Source: Oscillospiraceae bacterium (GTDB lineage: Bacteria; Bacillota; Clostridia; Oscillospirales; Ruminococcaceae). From it: a stretch of 9,183 nt of DNA. Positions 1 through 6,192 of this stretch are shown in pieces (position 1 is the first letter of the stretch; each line of letters opens with the position of its first letter). The stretch is from positions 1-9,183 of the forward strand of contig JAHZBJ010000082.1 in NCBI GenBank assembly GCA_019423445.1. Direction: 5' to 3'. Both the position numbers and the translations under genes were made by a program. The notes under the pieces were generated by a model, which was given only the letters and a program-made list of their open reading frames with translations, was not told the origin of the DNA and made no database searches.

Positions 1-2
1 CT

Positions 3-89
3 TTCCGCGGGGTGCCAATCTTTTTCGTATGTCTGGGCCTGGTCTCCCTGGCCCTTTTCGGACTCATGGGCCATCAGCTGGCACTGTAA
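3..89 (+). CDS. C-terminal fragment of a membrane protein, probably Rnf complex subunit RnfA
   Basis: Only the last 28 codons and the TAA stop are inside the window; the gene begins upstream. The peptide is a hydrophobic helix preceded by FRGVPIFF and ending GLMGHQLAL. This resembles the C-terminal end of RnfA/RsxA proteins, where a conserved F-R-G stretch is followed by the last membrane helix with an 'aGLM.LAF.G' pattern. RnfA is an integral membrane subunit of the Rnf complex, which couples electron transfer from reduced ferredoxin to NAD with ion pumping across the cytoplasmic membrane. If correct, rnfA is the last gene of its cluster, as in the rnfBCDGEA order, because an unrelated gene follows after 50 bp. 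The call rests on 28 residues recalled from the family, so another polytopic membrane protein remains possible. Confidence 0.5.
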   Translation, partial: FRGVPIFFVCLGLVSLALFGLMGHQLAL

Positions 90-139
90 AGGCGAGCTGT
101 TGCTCCGCTTGCTGCTAGATCCCAAAAAGGGGGAAGATC

Positions 140-1411
140 ATGAAGGATTTCAAAATCAGGCGGTACGACTACGAACGGACTCAAAAACGCAAAAGAACCA
201 TGAAAACCGCCCTTTTGACGGTGGTGTGTGTGGGAGTGGCTTTGGCGGTGGGGTGGTTTGCGTATCCGCCGGTGTATGATTTTGTCACCAATTTCCAGCT
301 GCCTCAGCTTTCCCAAGAGGAGAACCCGCCGGATGCATCCAGCGGAGATCCTGCAGCCCCGAATTCAGAGAGCGGATCCGTCGGCCAGGAAAAGCCCTTG
401 GCGGAGAGCCCTTTCCCCGGATCTGCCGCCTACCTGCCCCTGGATGTAATCAAAAATTCCAGCCGCCTGGAAAGCGCTTTGGCGGAGCTCTCTGCCAAGG
501 GGATCCAGGGGGTGGTCTTTGACCTGAAGGATGACAGCGGTATTGTCCATTATCAGAGCAACCTGGAGCTGGTGGAGCAGAACCGGGCTCAGGCAGAGGA
601 CAGCTATGACCTGGCCCAGGTTATGACAGCGGTTCGGGAAGCGGGGCTGGTGCCGGTGGGCCGCATCTTCGCATTCAAAGACGCTACCGCCGCCGGCCAT
701 ATGTACGATTCTGCGGTAAAGTATATGAACAGTTCGGTGAACTGGATTGACGACTACCAGGAAAATGGCGGCAAATCTTGGCTGAATCCCAACAACCACG
801 AATCTCAGGATTATATCATCTCCATTGTGGAGGAAGCGGCTGCAAAAGGGATGGATGTGTTGCTGCTGGACGGGGTCCAGTTCCCCGAGGGGTTCTCTTT
901 GGAGCTTGCCACTTACGGGAATACAGGGACTCTGGACAAATCCGGGATCCTGGCCGGATTCCTCACCCGGGCCAGGGGCGCGGCTGAGGCAAAAGGCAGC
1001 CGGATTGCCACTACGGTGAATCTGCTCTCCGCGGCCGGCTTCAGCGACGTCCGTTACGGGGACGATGTGGGCAGCCTTGTTTCCGCCGCAGGAAGCGTGA
1101 TGGTGGAGGTCATGCCGGAGCAGTTCGGCAACGGTGTCACCAGTGAGGAGCTGACCCTTTCCGCCCCGGCGCTGGATCCCTACAATACCATCTCCCAGGC
1201 TCTGGCTGTCTGCCAGGAGGTGCTTCTGGGGGATGAGGAGGCGGAGGTGGCGGCCATGGTCCAGGCCTACACCTCTACCACCCTGGGGGCGGCTGTGAAC
1301 AAAACCTACGGTACTCAGGAGGTCCAGGATCAGGTTTTGGCCCTGGAAGAAAACGGCATTGAGAATATTCTTTACTACAATCCTCAGGGAGATTATTCCT
1401 TGATAGGATGA
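140..1411 (+). CDS. Membrane-anchored putative glycoside hydrolase (DUF4015 / GH-like TIM barrel)
   Basis: This 423-residue protein has a short basic cytoplasmic N-terminus, one membrane segment at about residues 23-42, a low-complexity linker rich in Pro/Ser/Glu/Gly (about 55-95) and an extracellular domain from about residue 97 to the end. The domain matches the pattern of the DUF4015 putative glycoside hydrolase family (PF13200; B. subtilis YngK is related): a strand with GVVFDLKDDSG (D128, D131, D132), a following VGRIFAFKD, SWLNPN, and the barrel-strand motif LLLDGVQFPEG (D244, F248-P249), corresponding to the family's 'fDYvRFP'. Substrate is unknown; the location suggests a cell-surface glycan or peptidoglycan. 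The start is supported by a GGGGGAAG ribosome site just upstream. It follows the preceding gene by 50 bp with no terminator seen, so the two may be co-transcribed, and it ends 13 bp before a strong terminator. Family call is confident, catalytic activity is not. Confidence 0.8.
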   Translation: MKDFKIRRYDYERTQKRKRTMKTALLTVVCVGVALAVGWFAYPPVYDFVTNFQLPQLSQEENPPDASSGDPAAPNSESGSVGQEKPLAESPFPGSAAYLPLDVIKNSSRLESALAELSAKGIQGVVFDLKDDSGIVHYQSNLELVEQNRAQAEDSYDLAQVMTAVREAGLVPVGRIFAFKDATAAGHMYDSAVKYMNSSVNWIDDYQENGGKSWLNPNNHESQDYIISIVEEAAAKGMDVLLLDGVQFPEGFSLELATYGNTGTLDKSGILAGFLTRARGAAEAKGSRIATTVNLLSAAGFSDVRYGDDVGSLVSAAGSVMVEVMPEQFGNGVTSEELTLSAPALDPYNTISQALAVCQEVLLGDEEAEVAAMVQAYTSTTLGAAVNKTYGTQEVQDQVLALEENGIENILYYNPQGDYSLIG

Positions 1412-1424
1412 CGCCGTATGGTGA

Positions 1425-1470
1425 AAAAGCCCGCGGCCTTTTCCAGATTCGGAAAGGGGCGCGGGCTTTT
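1425..1470. terminator. Bidirectional intrinsic terminator between convergent genes
   Basis: A 20-nt arm (1425-1444) pairs with 1451-1470 across a 6-nt loop (agattc), with one mismatch and one G-U pair. The outer end is AAAAGCCCGC on the left and GCGGGCTTTT on the right, so both strands have a U-run at the 3' side. It lies 13 bp after the DUF4015 stop and 15 bp beyond the stop of the convergent symporter, and should terminate both. Confidence 0.9.
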
Positions 1471-1485
1471 CTGCTGCAAAAGGGA

Positions 1486-2784
1486 TTAAGGTGTGGTGTT
1501 TCTCAGAAATTCCCGGGTGCGCCGGCGCACCACCGGCCACAGAGCCAGCACGGCAATGAGGTTGGGGACCATCATTGCACCGTTGAGGAGATCCGAGAGG
1601 CTCCATACCAGGGTCAGGCTGGCAGGGGCGGACAGGACCATCACTCCCAAATAGATGAGGCGGTAGCAGGTGACCGCCGCAGGGCTGCCGCCGGTGAGAT
1701 ACCCCACCGCCCGTTCTCCGTAGTAACCCCAGCCCAGAACCGAGGAGAAGGCGAAGAGAAGAATGGAGAGGCTTACCACCCATCCCCCGAGAGGCCCCAG
1801 AGCCTGGGCGAACACCGCTGAGGTAAGGGCGGCTCCGTCCAGGCCGCTGCGCCACAGGTCCCCGCCGGAGAGGATAATCAGGGCGGAAAAGCCGCACATG
1901 ACGATGGTGTCGGCAAACACCTCAAAGATGCCCCAGCAGCCTTGCTGAGCCGGCCCCAAAGCGTCGGCGCCCCCATGGGCGATGGGGGCGGAGCCCAGAC
2001 CGGCCTCATTGGTAAAGACCCCCCGTGCCACTCCAAAATGGACAGCCTGGCGCACTGTGTAGCCCGCTGCGCCCCCTGCGGCTGCCTCGGGGCGGAAGGC
2101 CCCCTGCCAGATGAGGGCAAGGGCTTCCGGCAGCTGGGCCCGGTTCTGCCAAAGCACCAGAGCTCCGGCCCCCAGGTAAAACAGGGCCATAAAAGGGACA
2201 AAGCGTTCGGTGAAGGCGCCGATGCGCCGGAGTCCTCCCATCATCACCAGCCCCGCCATAAGGGCCATGATCGCTCCGCTTGCCAGAGGCGGGATGGAGA
2301 AGTCCCGAGCCATGGCTTGGGCGACAGCGCCCACCTGGGCGGCGTTGCCAATGCCGAAAGAGCAGAGAATGCAGCACACGGAAAAGACCGCCGCCAGCCA
2401 GGGCATCCCAAGGCCCCGTTCCATATATTCCATGGGCCCCCCTTGCCAGCGGCCCCGACGGTCCTTGGTGCGGTATTCCACCGCCAGCAGGACCTCAGCA
2501 TATTTGGTAGCCATTCCCGGAAGGGCGGAGAGCCACATCCAGAGGACCGCGCCGGGTCCCCCGGCCACAATGGCGGTGGCGACTCCTGCGATATTCCCGG
2601 TACCCAGGGTCCCCGCCAGGGCGGTGGATACTGCTTGGAACGGGGAGACCCCGGTCTGGGAACCTCTGGAGGGAGAAAAAAGGGAGCCTAGGGTGCATCG
2701 GAGCACCCGCAGAGGGTGGCGCAGGGGGAGGAACCCCGTCACCAGGGAAAACCACAACCCGGCCCCCGCCAGAAGAAATACCAT
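1486..2784 (-). CDS. Sodium:alanine/glycine symporter, AGCS family
   Basis: This 432-residue polytopic membrane protein belongs to the alanine-or-glycine:cation symporter family, which imports small neutral amino acids with Na+ (or H+) across the cytoplasmic membrane. Diagnostic stretches are GVSPFQAVSTALAGTLGTGN followed by IAGVATA (about 45-71), GGPGAVLWMWLSALPGMATK (75-94), the GGPMEYM loop (115-121), GVARGVFTNEAGLGSAPIAH (251-270), FADTIVMCG near 290, FAFSSVLGWGYYGERA (344-359) and MVPNLIAVLAL (405-415). Length is normal to slightly short for the family. The reading frame extends upstream to 2856, but the start at 2784 is preferred because AAGGAGG sits 8 nt before this ATG and the protein then starts directly with its first membrane helix. 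The gene appears monocistronic, with a long 5' leader containing a terminator-like hairpin. Choice between alanine and glycine as substrate cannot be made from sequence alone. Confidence 0.95.
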   Translation of the reverse strand: MVFLLAGAGLWFSLVTGFLPLRHPLRVLRCTLGSLFSPSRGSQTGVSPFQAVSTALAGTLGTGNIAGVATAIVAGGPGAVLWMWLSALPGMATKYAEVLLAVEYRTKDRRGRWQGGPMEYMERGLGMPWLAAVFSVCCILCSFGIGNAAQVGAVAQAMARDFSIPPLASGAIMALMAGLVMMGGLRRIGAFTERFVPFMALFYLGAGALVLWQNRAQLPEALALIWQGAFRPEAAAGGAAGYTVRQAVHFGVARGVFTNEAGLGSAPIAHGGADALGPAQQGCWGIFEVFADTIVMCGFSALIILSGGDLWRSGLDGAALTSAVFAQALGPLGGWVVSLSILLFAFSSVLGWGYYGERAVGYLTGGSPAAVTCYRLIYLGVMVLSAPASLTLVWSLSDLLNGAMMVPNLIAVLALWPVVRRRTREFLRNTTP

Positions 2785-2792
2785 CCACACCG

Positions 2793-2799
2793 CCTCCTT
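2793..2799 (-). promoter_or_regulatory. Ribosome binding site fixing the symporter start
   Basis: On the minus strand AAGGAGG is followed 8 nt later by the ATG at 2784. The upstream frame extension to 2856 reads through this site, and the in-frame GTG two nt after it is too close, so 2784 is the likely start. Confidence 0.85.
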
Positions 2800-2856
2800 T
2801 CCATCACATTCTATTGGGAAAGGGGGAGGGAGATGCGGAGAAAAGCTTCCAGACAA

Positions 2857-2894
2857 CTGAAAAGACCCAGGTCGATGGACCCGGGCCTTTTCAG
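2857..2894. terminator. Terminator-like hairpin in the symporter 5' leader
   Basis: Two 17-nt arms (2857-2873 and 2878-2894) pair around a GATG loop, with two A-C mismatches on the plus-strand reading (G-U pairs on the minus strand, making the minus-strand RNA hairpin more stable). On the minus strand the inner portion reads AAAAGGCCCGGGTC, loop CATC, GACCTGGGTCTTTT, the usual A-run/GC-stem/U-run layout of an intrinsic terminator, although the U-run is only four long and is followed by CAG. It ends 72 bp upstream of the symporter start, so it may act as an attenuator or as a barrier to upstream transcription. No alternative antiterminator pairing was identified. Confidence 0.55.
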
Positions 2895-2973
2895 AAGATT
2901 AAAATTTTATTGGACATATGTTAGATTTCCCTGGAGAGGGGAAAATGGAGGAAGAACTCTTTGTTGTGTCTTT

Positions 2974-2979
2974 ATTATA
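2974..2979 (-). promoter_or_regulatory. Candidate -10 box for the symporter gene
   Basis: A consensus TATAAT on the minus strand is preceded by a GC-rich palindrome (CCTCCCGGGGAGG) rather than by a good -35 box; the best hexamer at 16-nt spacing is TGATTT. If used, transcription would start near 2967 and give a leader of about 180 nt that includes the hairpin at 2857-2894. Weak call based on the -10 alone. Confidence 0.3.
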
Positions 2980-3150
2980 CCTCCCCGGGAGGAGGAAATC
3001 ATCCTTTTTTGGTTAAGGCTTTCTGACAATGGGGTTACTGGATTTTCCCCCACAGTTACATTCTGTATTTTTTGGACAAGGGAGAATGACATCGGTGCAA
3101 TCAGGCAGCGTTTCCCCCCAGAACGGGTCCGGAAAGGGAAAAACAGGGAG

Positions 3151-3516
3151 TCAGCTGATATAGTCCTCGATGAGCCGGGTCAGCTCCTCGTAGGTTTCAA
3201 CCCTGATCCCCTGTTTTAACAATTCCTGGTCGGGGACGGGAAGGGTTCGGACAAAGATATCAAAGATCATCTCAGGTTCCCCGGTATCCGGGGTCAGAAC
3301 CGAGACCCGGCCGTTGTATTCCCCCAGCAGGTAGCCGGATGCTCCCTGGGCCTGGGAAGAGGAGGGGGAGGAGGACTGGGAAAGGGGCGCTTCTTTTTCA
3401 GCCTGAACCTGGGGCAGAGCGGCGAGGCGCTCCATCCGGGGGATAGCGGCCAGGGCTACCCCGGCGGCAACAGCGGCGAGAATGGTAAGAACCGTAATCA
3501 AAAAACGTTTTTTCAA
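3151..3516 (-). CDS. Membrane-anchored protein with BofC C-terminal domain (sporulation)
   Basis: This 121-residue protein starts with a basic stretch and one membrane helix or uncleaved signal (about residues 5-24), then a Ser/Gln-rich linker (about 45-60) and a C-terminal domain from residue 61: GYLLGEYNGRVSVL, then LPVPDQELLKQGI and EELTRLIEDYIS. This matches the C-terminal domain of BofC (bypass of forespore C), where a beta-strand region is followed by 'LP..D...L..GI....EL..LLEDY.S'. B. subtilis BofC is a forespore protein exported to the intermembrane space that restrains the SpoIVB protease in the pro-sigma-K checkpoint. The present protein lacks the N-terminal BofC domain, so equivalent function is unproven. 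A TTG start is chosen because AAGGAGGTG precedes it at 9 nt; the ATG at 3582 lies upstream of the predicted transcript start. A sigma-G-like promoter lies just upstream. Confidence 0.8.
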   Translation of the reverse strand: MKKRFLITVLTILAAVAAGVALAAIPRMERLAALPQVQAEKEAPLSQSSSPSSSQAQGASGYLLGEYNGRVSVLTPDTGEPEMIFDIFVRTLPVPDQELLKQGIRVETYEELTRLIEDYIS

Positions 3517-3523
3517 AGGTGGA

Positions 3524-3532
3524 CACCTCCTT
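3524..3532 (-). promoter_or_regulatory. Ribosome binding site selecting a TTG start
   Basis: AAGGAGGTG on the minus strand is a near-perfect anti-16S match. From AGGAGG there are 9 nt to the TTG at 3516, which begins a typical lysine/arginine-plus-hydrophobic anchor (M-K-K-R-F-L-I). No ATG or GTG lies at usable spacing in this frame. Confidence 0.8.
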
Positions 3533-3554
3533 GGGGACAAGCCCATTTCATCCC

Positions 3555-3584
3555 CAGTATGGGCAGCAGAAGGGAGTTTCATGC
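3555..3584 (-). promoter_or_regulatory. Sigma-G-like forespore promoter for the BofC-like gene
   Basis: On the minus strand GCATG (3580-3584) is separated by 18 nt from CATACTG (3555-3561). The published B. subtilis sigma-G consensus is roughly gHATR, 18 nt, cATWHTA; this site fits all five -35 positions and six of seven -10 positions with ideal spacing. Transcription would start near 3548, about 30 nt before the TTG start, leaving room for the ribosome site. The match agrees with bofC being a sigma-G gene in B. subtilis. Confidence 0.6.
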
Positions 3585-3669
3585 AGAAGGAGGAGAAGAA
3601 GCCCTCACAGCGCGTTTAAACAACGGCGGCGAAACATTTAAAAAATCGTAACACTTCCCGGGAAAAGTA

Positions 3670-3678
3670 TGGTATACT
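3670..3678 (+). promoter_or_regulatory. Extended -10 promoter for the penicillin-binding protein gene
   Basis: TGGTATACT contains a TGn extension directly before a five-of-six -10 box (TATACT, 3673-3678). The region 16-18 nt upstream (around 3649-3656) has no good -35 hexamer, which is typical of extended -10 promoters. The predicted start is near 3685, giving a leader of about 37 nt before the ATG at 3722. Confidence 0.6.
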
Positions 3679-3705
3679 AACCTTAACTAAGTCCTTAATG
3701 GAAAT

Positions 3706-3710
3706 GGAGG
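3706..3710 (+). promoter_or_regulatory. Ribosome binding site favouring the ATG at 3722
   Basis: GGAGG lies 11 nt before the ATG at 3722. Two earlier in-frame ATGs (3698 and 3704) have no purine-rich site in front of them, and the second would overlap this one, so 3722 is the better start although the spacing is slightly long. Confidence 0.65.
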
Positions 3711-3721
3711 TTTTGCCATCC

Positions 3722-6097
3722 ATGCAGGAAAATGAGCGGGACCGGGAGCACCGGGAGGATCGTGTAGGACGGTCCGCATCCGACGGGCGCAGGAATCCCG
3801 GCAAACGCAAAAAGGACAAGAAGGAAAAGAAACCGCGCAACCCCATTGTGGGACATATCATCCGTGCCATTATGGCGCTGTGCTGCCTCATGGTCATTGC
3901 CGGGTGCGTTTTGGCCTGCTATGTTACTGTTTATGCCTTTGATATGCTGGAGGACGATCAGTACATCCTGGACCTGGACGCCAAAAAGCTGGAATACACC
4001 ACCTTCCTGTATGCCCAGGATCCGGAGACCCAGGAGTGGGTGGAGCTTCAGCGCCTTTCCTCGGAAAACGGGAACCGCATCTGGGTGGACTTTGACCAGT
4101 TCCCCCAGGCTCTTATCGACACAGTGGTGGCGGTGGAGGATAAGCGGTTCTGGGAGCATAACGGCGTGGACTGGATCACCACCATCCAGGCGGGAATCAA
4201 CTATGTGGGGCATAAGTTTCACCTCCCGTTCCTCCAGCTCTATGAAGGCACCCCGGGCGCTTCCACCATTACCCAGCAGGTAACCAGAAACCTTACCGGG
4301 GATACGGAAGTGGACACCATGCGTAAAGCCAGGGAGATTGTCCGGGCTTTGAAGCTGGAACGCCGCTATTCCAAGGACCAGATCCTGGAGGCATACCTGA
4401 ACCTGGTTTCCTTCGGCAACAACACCTATGGCATCCAGGCTGCGGCCAACCTGTACTTCGACAAGGACGTCAGCGAGCTTACCGCAGCGGAGTGTGCCTC
4501 CATCGTGGGTATCACCCGTGACCCAACCTACTATAACCCCTTCTACAACACCGATACCAACCACGGCCTGGAGAACAACCTCAAGCGTAAGGATGACATC
4601 CTTTTCCTGATGCATGAGCAGGGCAAGCTCACCGATGAGGAGTATGAGACGGAGCTGAACCGGGAGCTGGTCTTTGCCAGCGCCAACAAAGAGCAGCTGG
4701 TGAGCAATGACCAGAGCTACTTTGTGGACTATGTCATTGAGTGTGTCATCAACGACCTCTCGGAGCAAAAAGGCTACACCTACCGGGAAGCGGAGAAGAT
4801 GCTCCTCTCCGGCGGCTACCGGATCTATACCACGGTGGATACCCGAATCCAGGGTATTCTGGACGAGGTTTATGAAACTTATGAGTTCCCCACTGTCACC
4901 AATGAAGAGAAGCCTCAGTCCGCTTTTGTCATCACCGACCCCAACGGAAAGATTGTAGCTCTCCGGGGCGGTACCGGGGTGAAGGAAGGCGCCCGTATTT
5001 GGAACCGCGCCACTGACACGGCCCGGCAGCCGGGTTCCACCATCAAGGCAATCTCTTCCTATCCGTTGGCCATCCAGCAGAACCTGATTCACTTCTCCAC
5101 ACTCATTGAGGATAAGCAGGTGGTCATCAAGCAGGAGGGACAACCTGATTGGGCCCCCGGGAACCACTACGGAACTTTCCGGGGCTTCATGACGGTGACT
5201 GAGGCCATCCAGCGCTCCACCAACATGATTCCGGTGCAGTTGGTGCAGATGCTTACCCCCAGAGCCTGCTGGAACTTCATGCACGACTCTTTGAATATCC
5301 AGACCCTTTCCGAAAGCGATATCGCTTACAGCCCCATGGCTCTGGGCTCCCTGACCAACGGCATCACCCCCCTGGATATGGCAGGAGCTTATCAGATGTA
5401 TGCCAACGGCGGCCTGCGGACTCAGCCCTACTGCTATACCCAGGTGCTGGACAGCCGGGGCAACGTGGTGTTGGAAACCAAAAACGCTCCTCAGCGGGTG
5501 CTGGATTATGACGCCGCCACTGTGATGAATAAGCTGCTCCAGCGGGTGGTAAACGCCTCCCCTGGTACCGGAACCTCCGCCAACCTCAGCGCCCTGGGCA
5601 TCCCGGTGGCAGGCAAGACCGGTACCACCGACGACGATGTGGACCAGTGGTTTGTAGGGGTCACCCCATACTATGTGGGAGTCTGCTGGGTTGGGTACGA
5701 TGAGCAGTACCAGAAGGACGATGAGGGGAACCTGATTTATGACGCTTACGGAGAAAAAGTTCCCAATACGGTTCATTACACCCAGTACCCGCCCCCGCTG
5801 TTGTGGCGGGAGGTAATGGTCCAGGTCCATGAGGGCCTGGAACCCAAAGATTTTGCGGGTTCCTCCAGTGTGGTTTCGGTGAAATACTGCACCCTTACCG
5901 GCTATGCCGCAACTCCCGACTGTGAGAACACTGCTACCGGTTGGTATAAAACCGACAACATCCCCAGCGCCTGTCCCTACCACACCGGCGTCAACGAGGA
6001 TGTCCCCTTGGTGGGAGAAAAGACCCCCACCGCCGATGAGGAGAATGAGGATGACGAGGACGACGACCGGAATCGAGACCGGGACGATGACGATTGA
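3722..6097 (+). CDS. Class A penicillin-binding protein (bifunctional transglycosylase/transpeptidase)
   Basis: This 791-residue protein polymerises lipid II into glycan strands and cross-links the stem peptides outside the membrane. After a basic, charged cytoplasmic N-terminus it has one membrane helix at about residues 46-70. The GT51 domain carries all signature motifs: EDKRFWEH with catalytic E139, GASTITQQ (179-186), RKAREI (201 on) and KDQILEAYLN (218 on). The transpeptidase domain has STIK with nucleophile S439 and K442, the STN motif (499-501) and KTGT (632 on). A Cys-containing segment (YCTLTGYAATPDC ... ACPYH) follows, as in many Firmicutes class A PBPs, and the protein ends with a strongly acidic tail of about 20 Asp/Glu/Arg residues. 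It is divergent from the BofC-like gene and followed by a perfect hairpin. Both activities appear intact. Confidence 0.97.
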   Translation: MQENERDREHREDRVGRSASDGRRNPGKRKKDKKEKKPRNPIVGHIIRAIMALCCLMVIAGCVLACYVTVYAFDMLEDDQYILDLDAKKLEYTTFLYAQDPETQEWVELQRLSSENGNRIWVDFDQFPQALIDTVVAVEDKRFWEHNGVDWITTIQAGINYVGHKFHLPFLQLYEGTPGASTITQQVTRNLTGDTEVDTMRKAREIVRALKLERRYSKDQILEAYLNLVSFGNNTYGIQAAANLYFDKDVSELTAAECASIVGITRDPTYYNPFYNTDTNHGLENNLKRKDDILFLMHEQGKLTDEEYETELNRELVFASANKEQLVSNDQSYFVDYVIECVINDLSEQKGYTYREAEKMLLSGGYRIYTTVDTRIQGILDEVYETYEFPTVTNEEKPQSAFVITDPNGKIVALRGGTGVKEGARIWNRATDTARQPGSTIKAISSYPLAIQQNLIHFSTLIEDKQVVIKQEGQPDWAPGNHYGTFRGFMTVTEAIQRSTNMIPVQLVQMLTPRACWNFMHDSLNIQTLSESDIAYSPMALGSLTNGITPLDMAGAYQMYANGGLRTQPYCYTQVLDSRGNVVLETKNAPQRVLDYDAATVMNKLLQRVVNASPGTGTSANLSALGIPVAGKTGTTDDDVDQWFVGVTPYYVGVCWVGYDEQYQKDDEGNLIYDAYGEKVPNTVHYTQYPPPLLWREVMVQVHEGLEPKDFAGSSSVVSVKYCTLTGYAATPDCENTATGWYKTDNIPSACPYHTGVNEDVPLVGEKTPTADEENEDDEDDDRNRDRDDDD

Positions 6098-6130
6098 TTT
6101 CCCCTGTGTCACGTCTCCCTGAGAGAGAAG

Positions 6131-6167
6131 AAAGGCGCCTGGCGGCAGCTGTCCGCCAGGCGCCTTT
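6131..6167 (+). terminator. Perfect intrinsic terminator hairpin after the PBP gene
   Basis: Fifteen base pairs without mismatch (6131-6145 with 6153-6167) around a 7-nt loop, with an A-run before and TTTT at the end of the right arm. It lies 33 bp past the PBP stop. Only 25 bp remain before the next start codon, so it is also placed where it could limit or process a read-through transcript. Confidence 0.88.
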
Positions 6168-6192
6168 TGCAGTTTGAGGATAGGAGAAAGCA

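Larger units (their letters stand above)
2800..3150. other. Gene-less interval between the symporter and the BofC-like gene
   Basis: About 350 bp with no convincing protein gene; the open frames across it lack ribosome sites and recognisable content. It holds the symporter ribosome site, a long hairpin (2857-2894), a candidate minus-strand -10 box (2974-2979), and an AT-richer stretch around 2895-3080. I searched by eye for T-box, glycine, SAM and lysine riboswitch signatures on both strands and saw none. No clear hairpin terminator follows the BofC-like gene; the sequence just past its stop is only U-rich (CCCTGTTTTTCCC). Confidence 0.6.

Noticed and set aside
365..1897. A 510-codon minus-strand open frame spanning the DUF4015 gene and part of the symporter
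   Set aside because: It crosses the terminator and two real genes, and its translation has no recognisable domain.
2785..2856. A 24-residue N-terminal extension of the symporter
   Set aside because: It contains the ribosome binding site of the internal ATG, is rich in Pro and does not resemble AGCS N-termini.
2895..3150. A T-box or glycine riboswitch upstream of the symporter
   Set aside because: The expected conserved T-box sequence (GGGTGGNACCGCG) and glycine aptamer cores are absent on both strands; only a terminator-like hairpin is present.
2716..3219. A plus-strand open frame across the gene-less interval
   Set aside because: No ribosome site, low-quality composition and overlap with the symporter start and BofC-like 3' end.
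3517..3582. ATG start at 3582 for the BofC-like protein
   Set aside because: It overlaps the -35 box of the sigma-G-like promoter, lies upstream of the predicted transcript start, and would place a hydrophilic stretch before the anchor helix.
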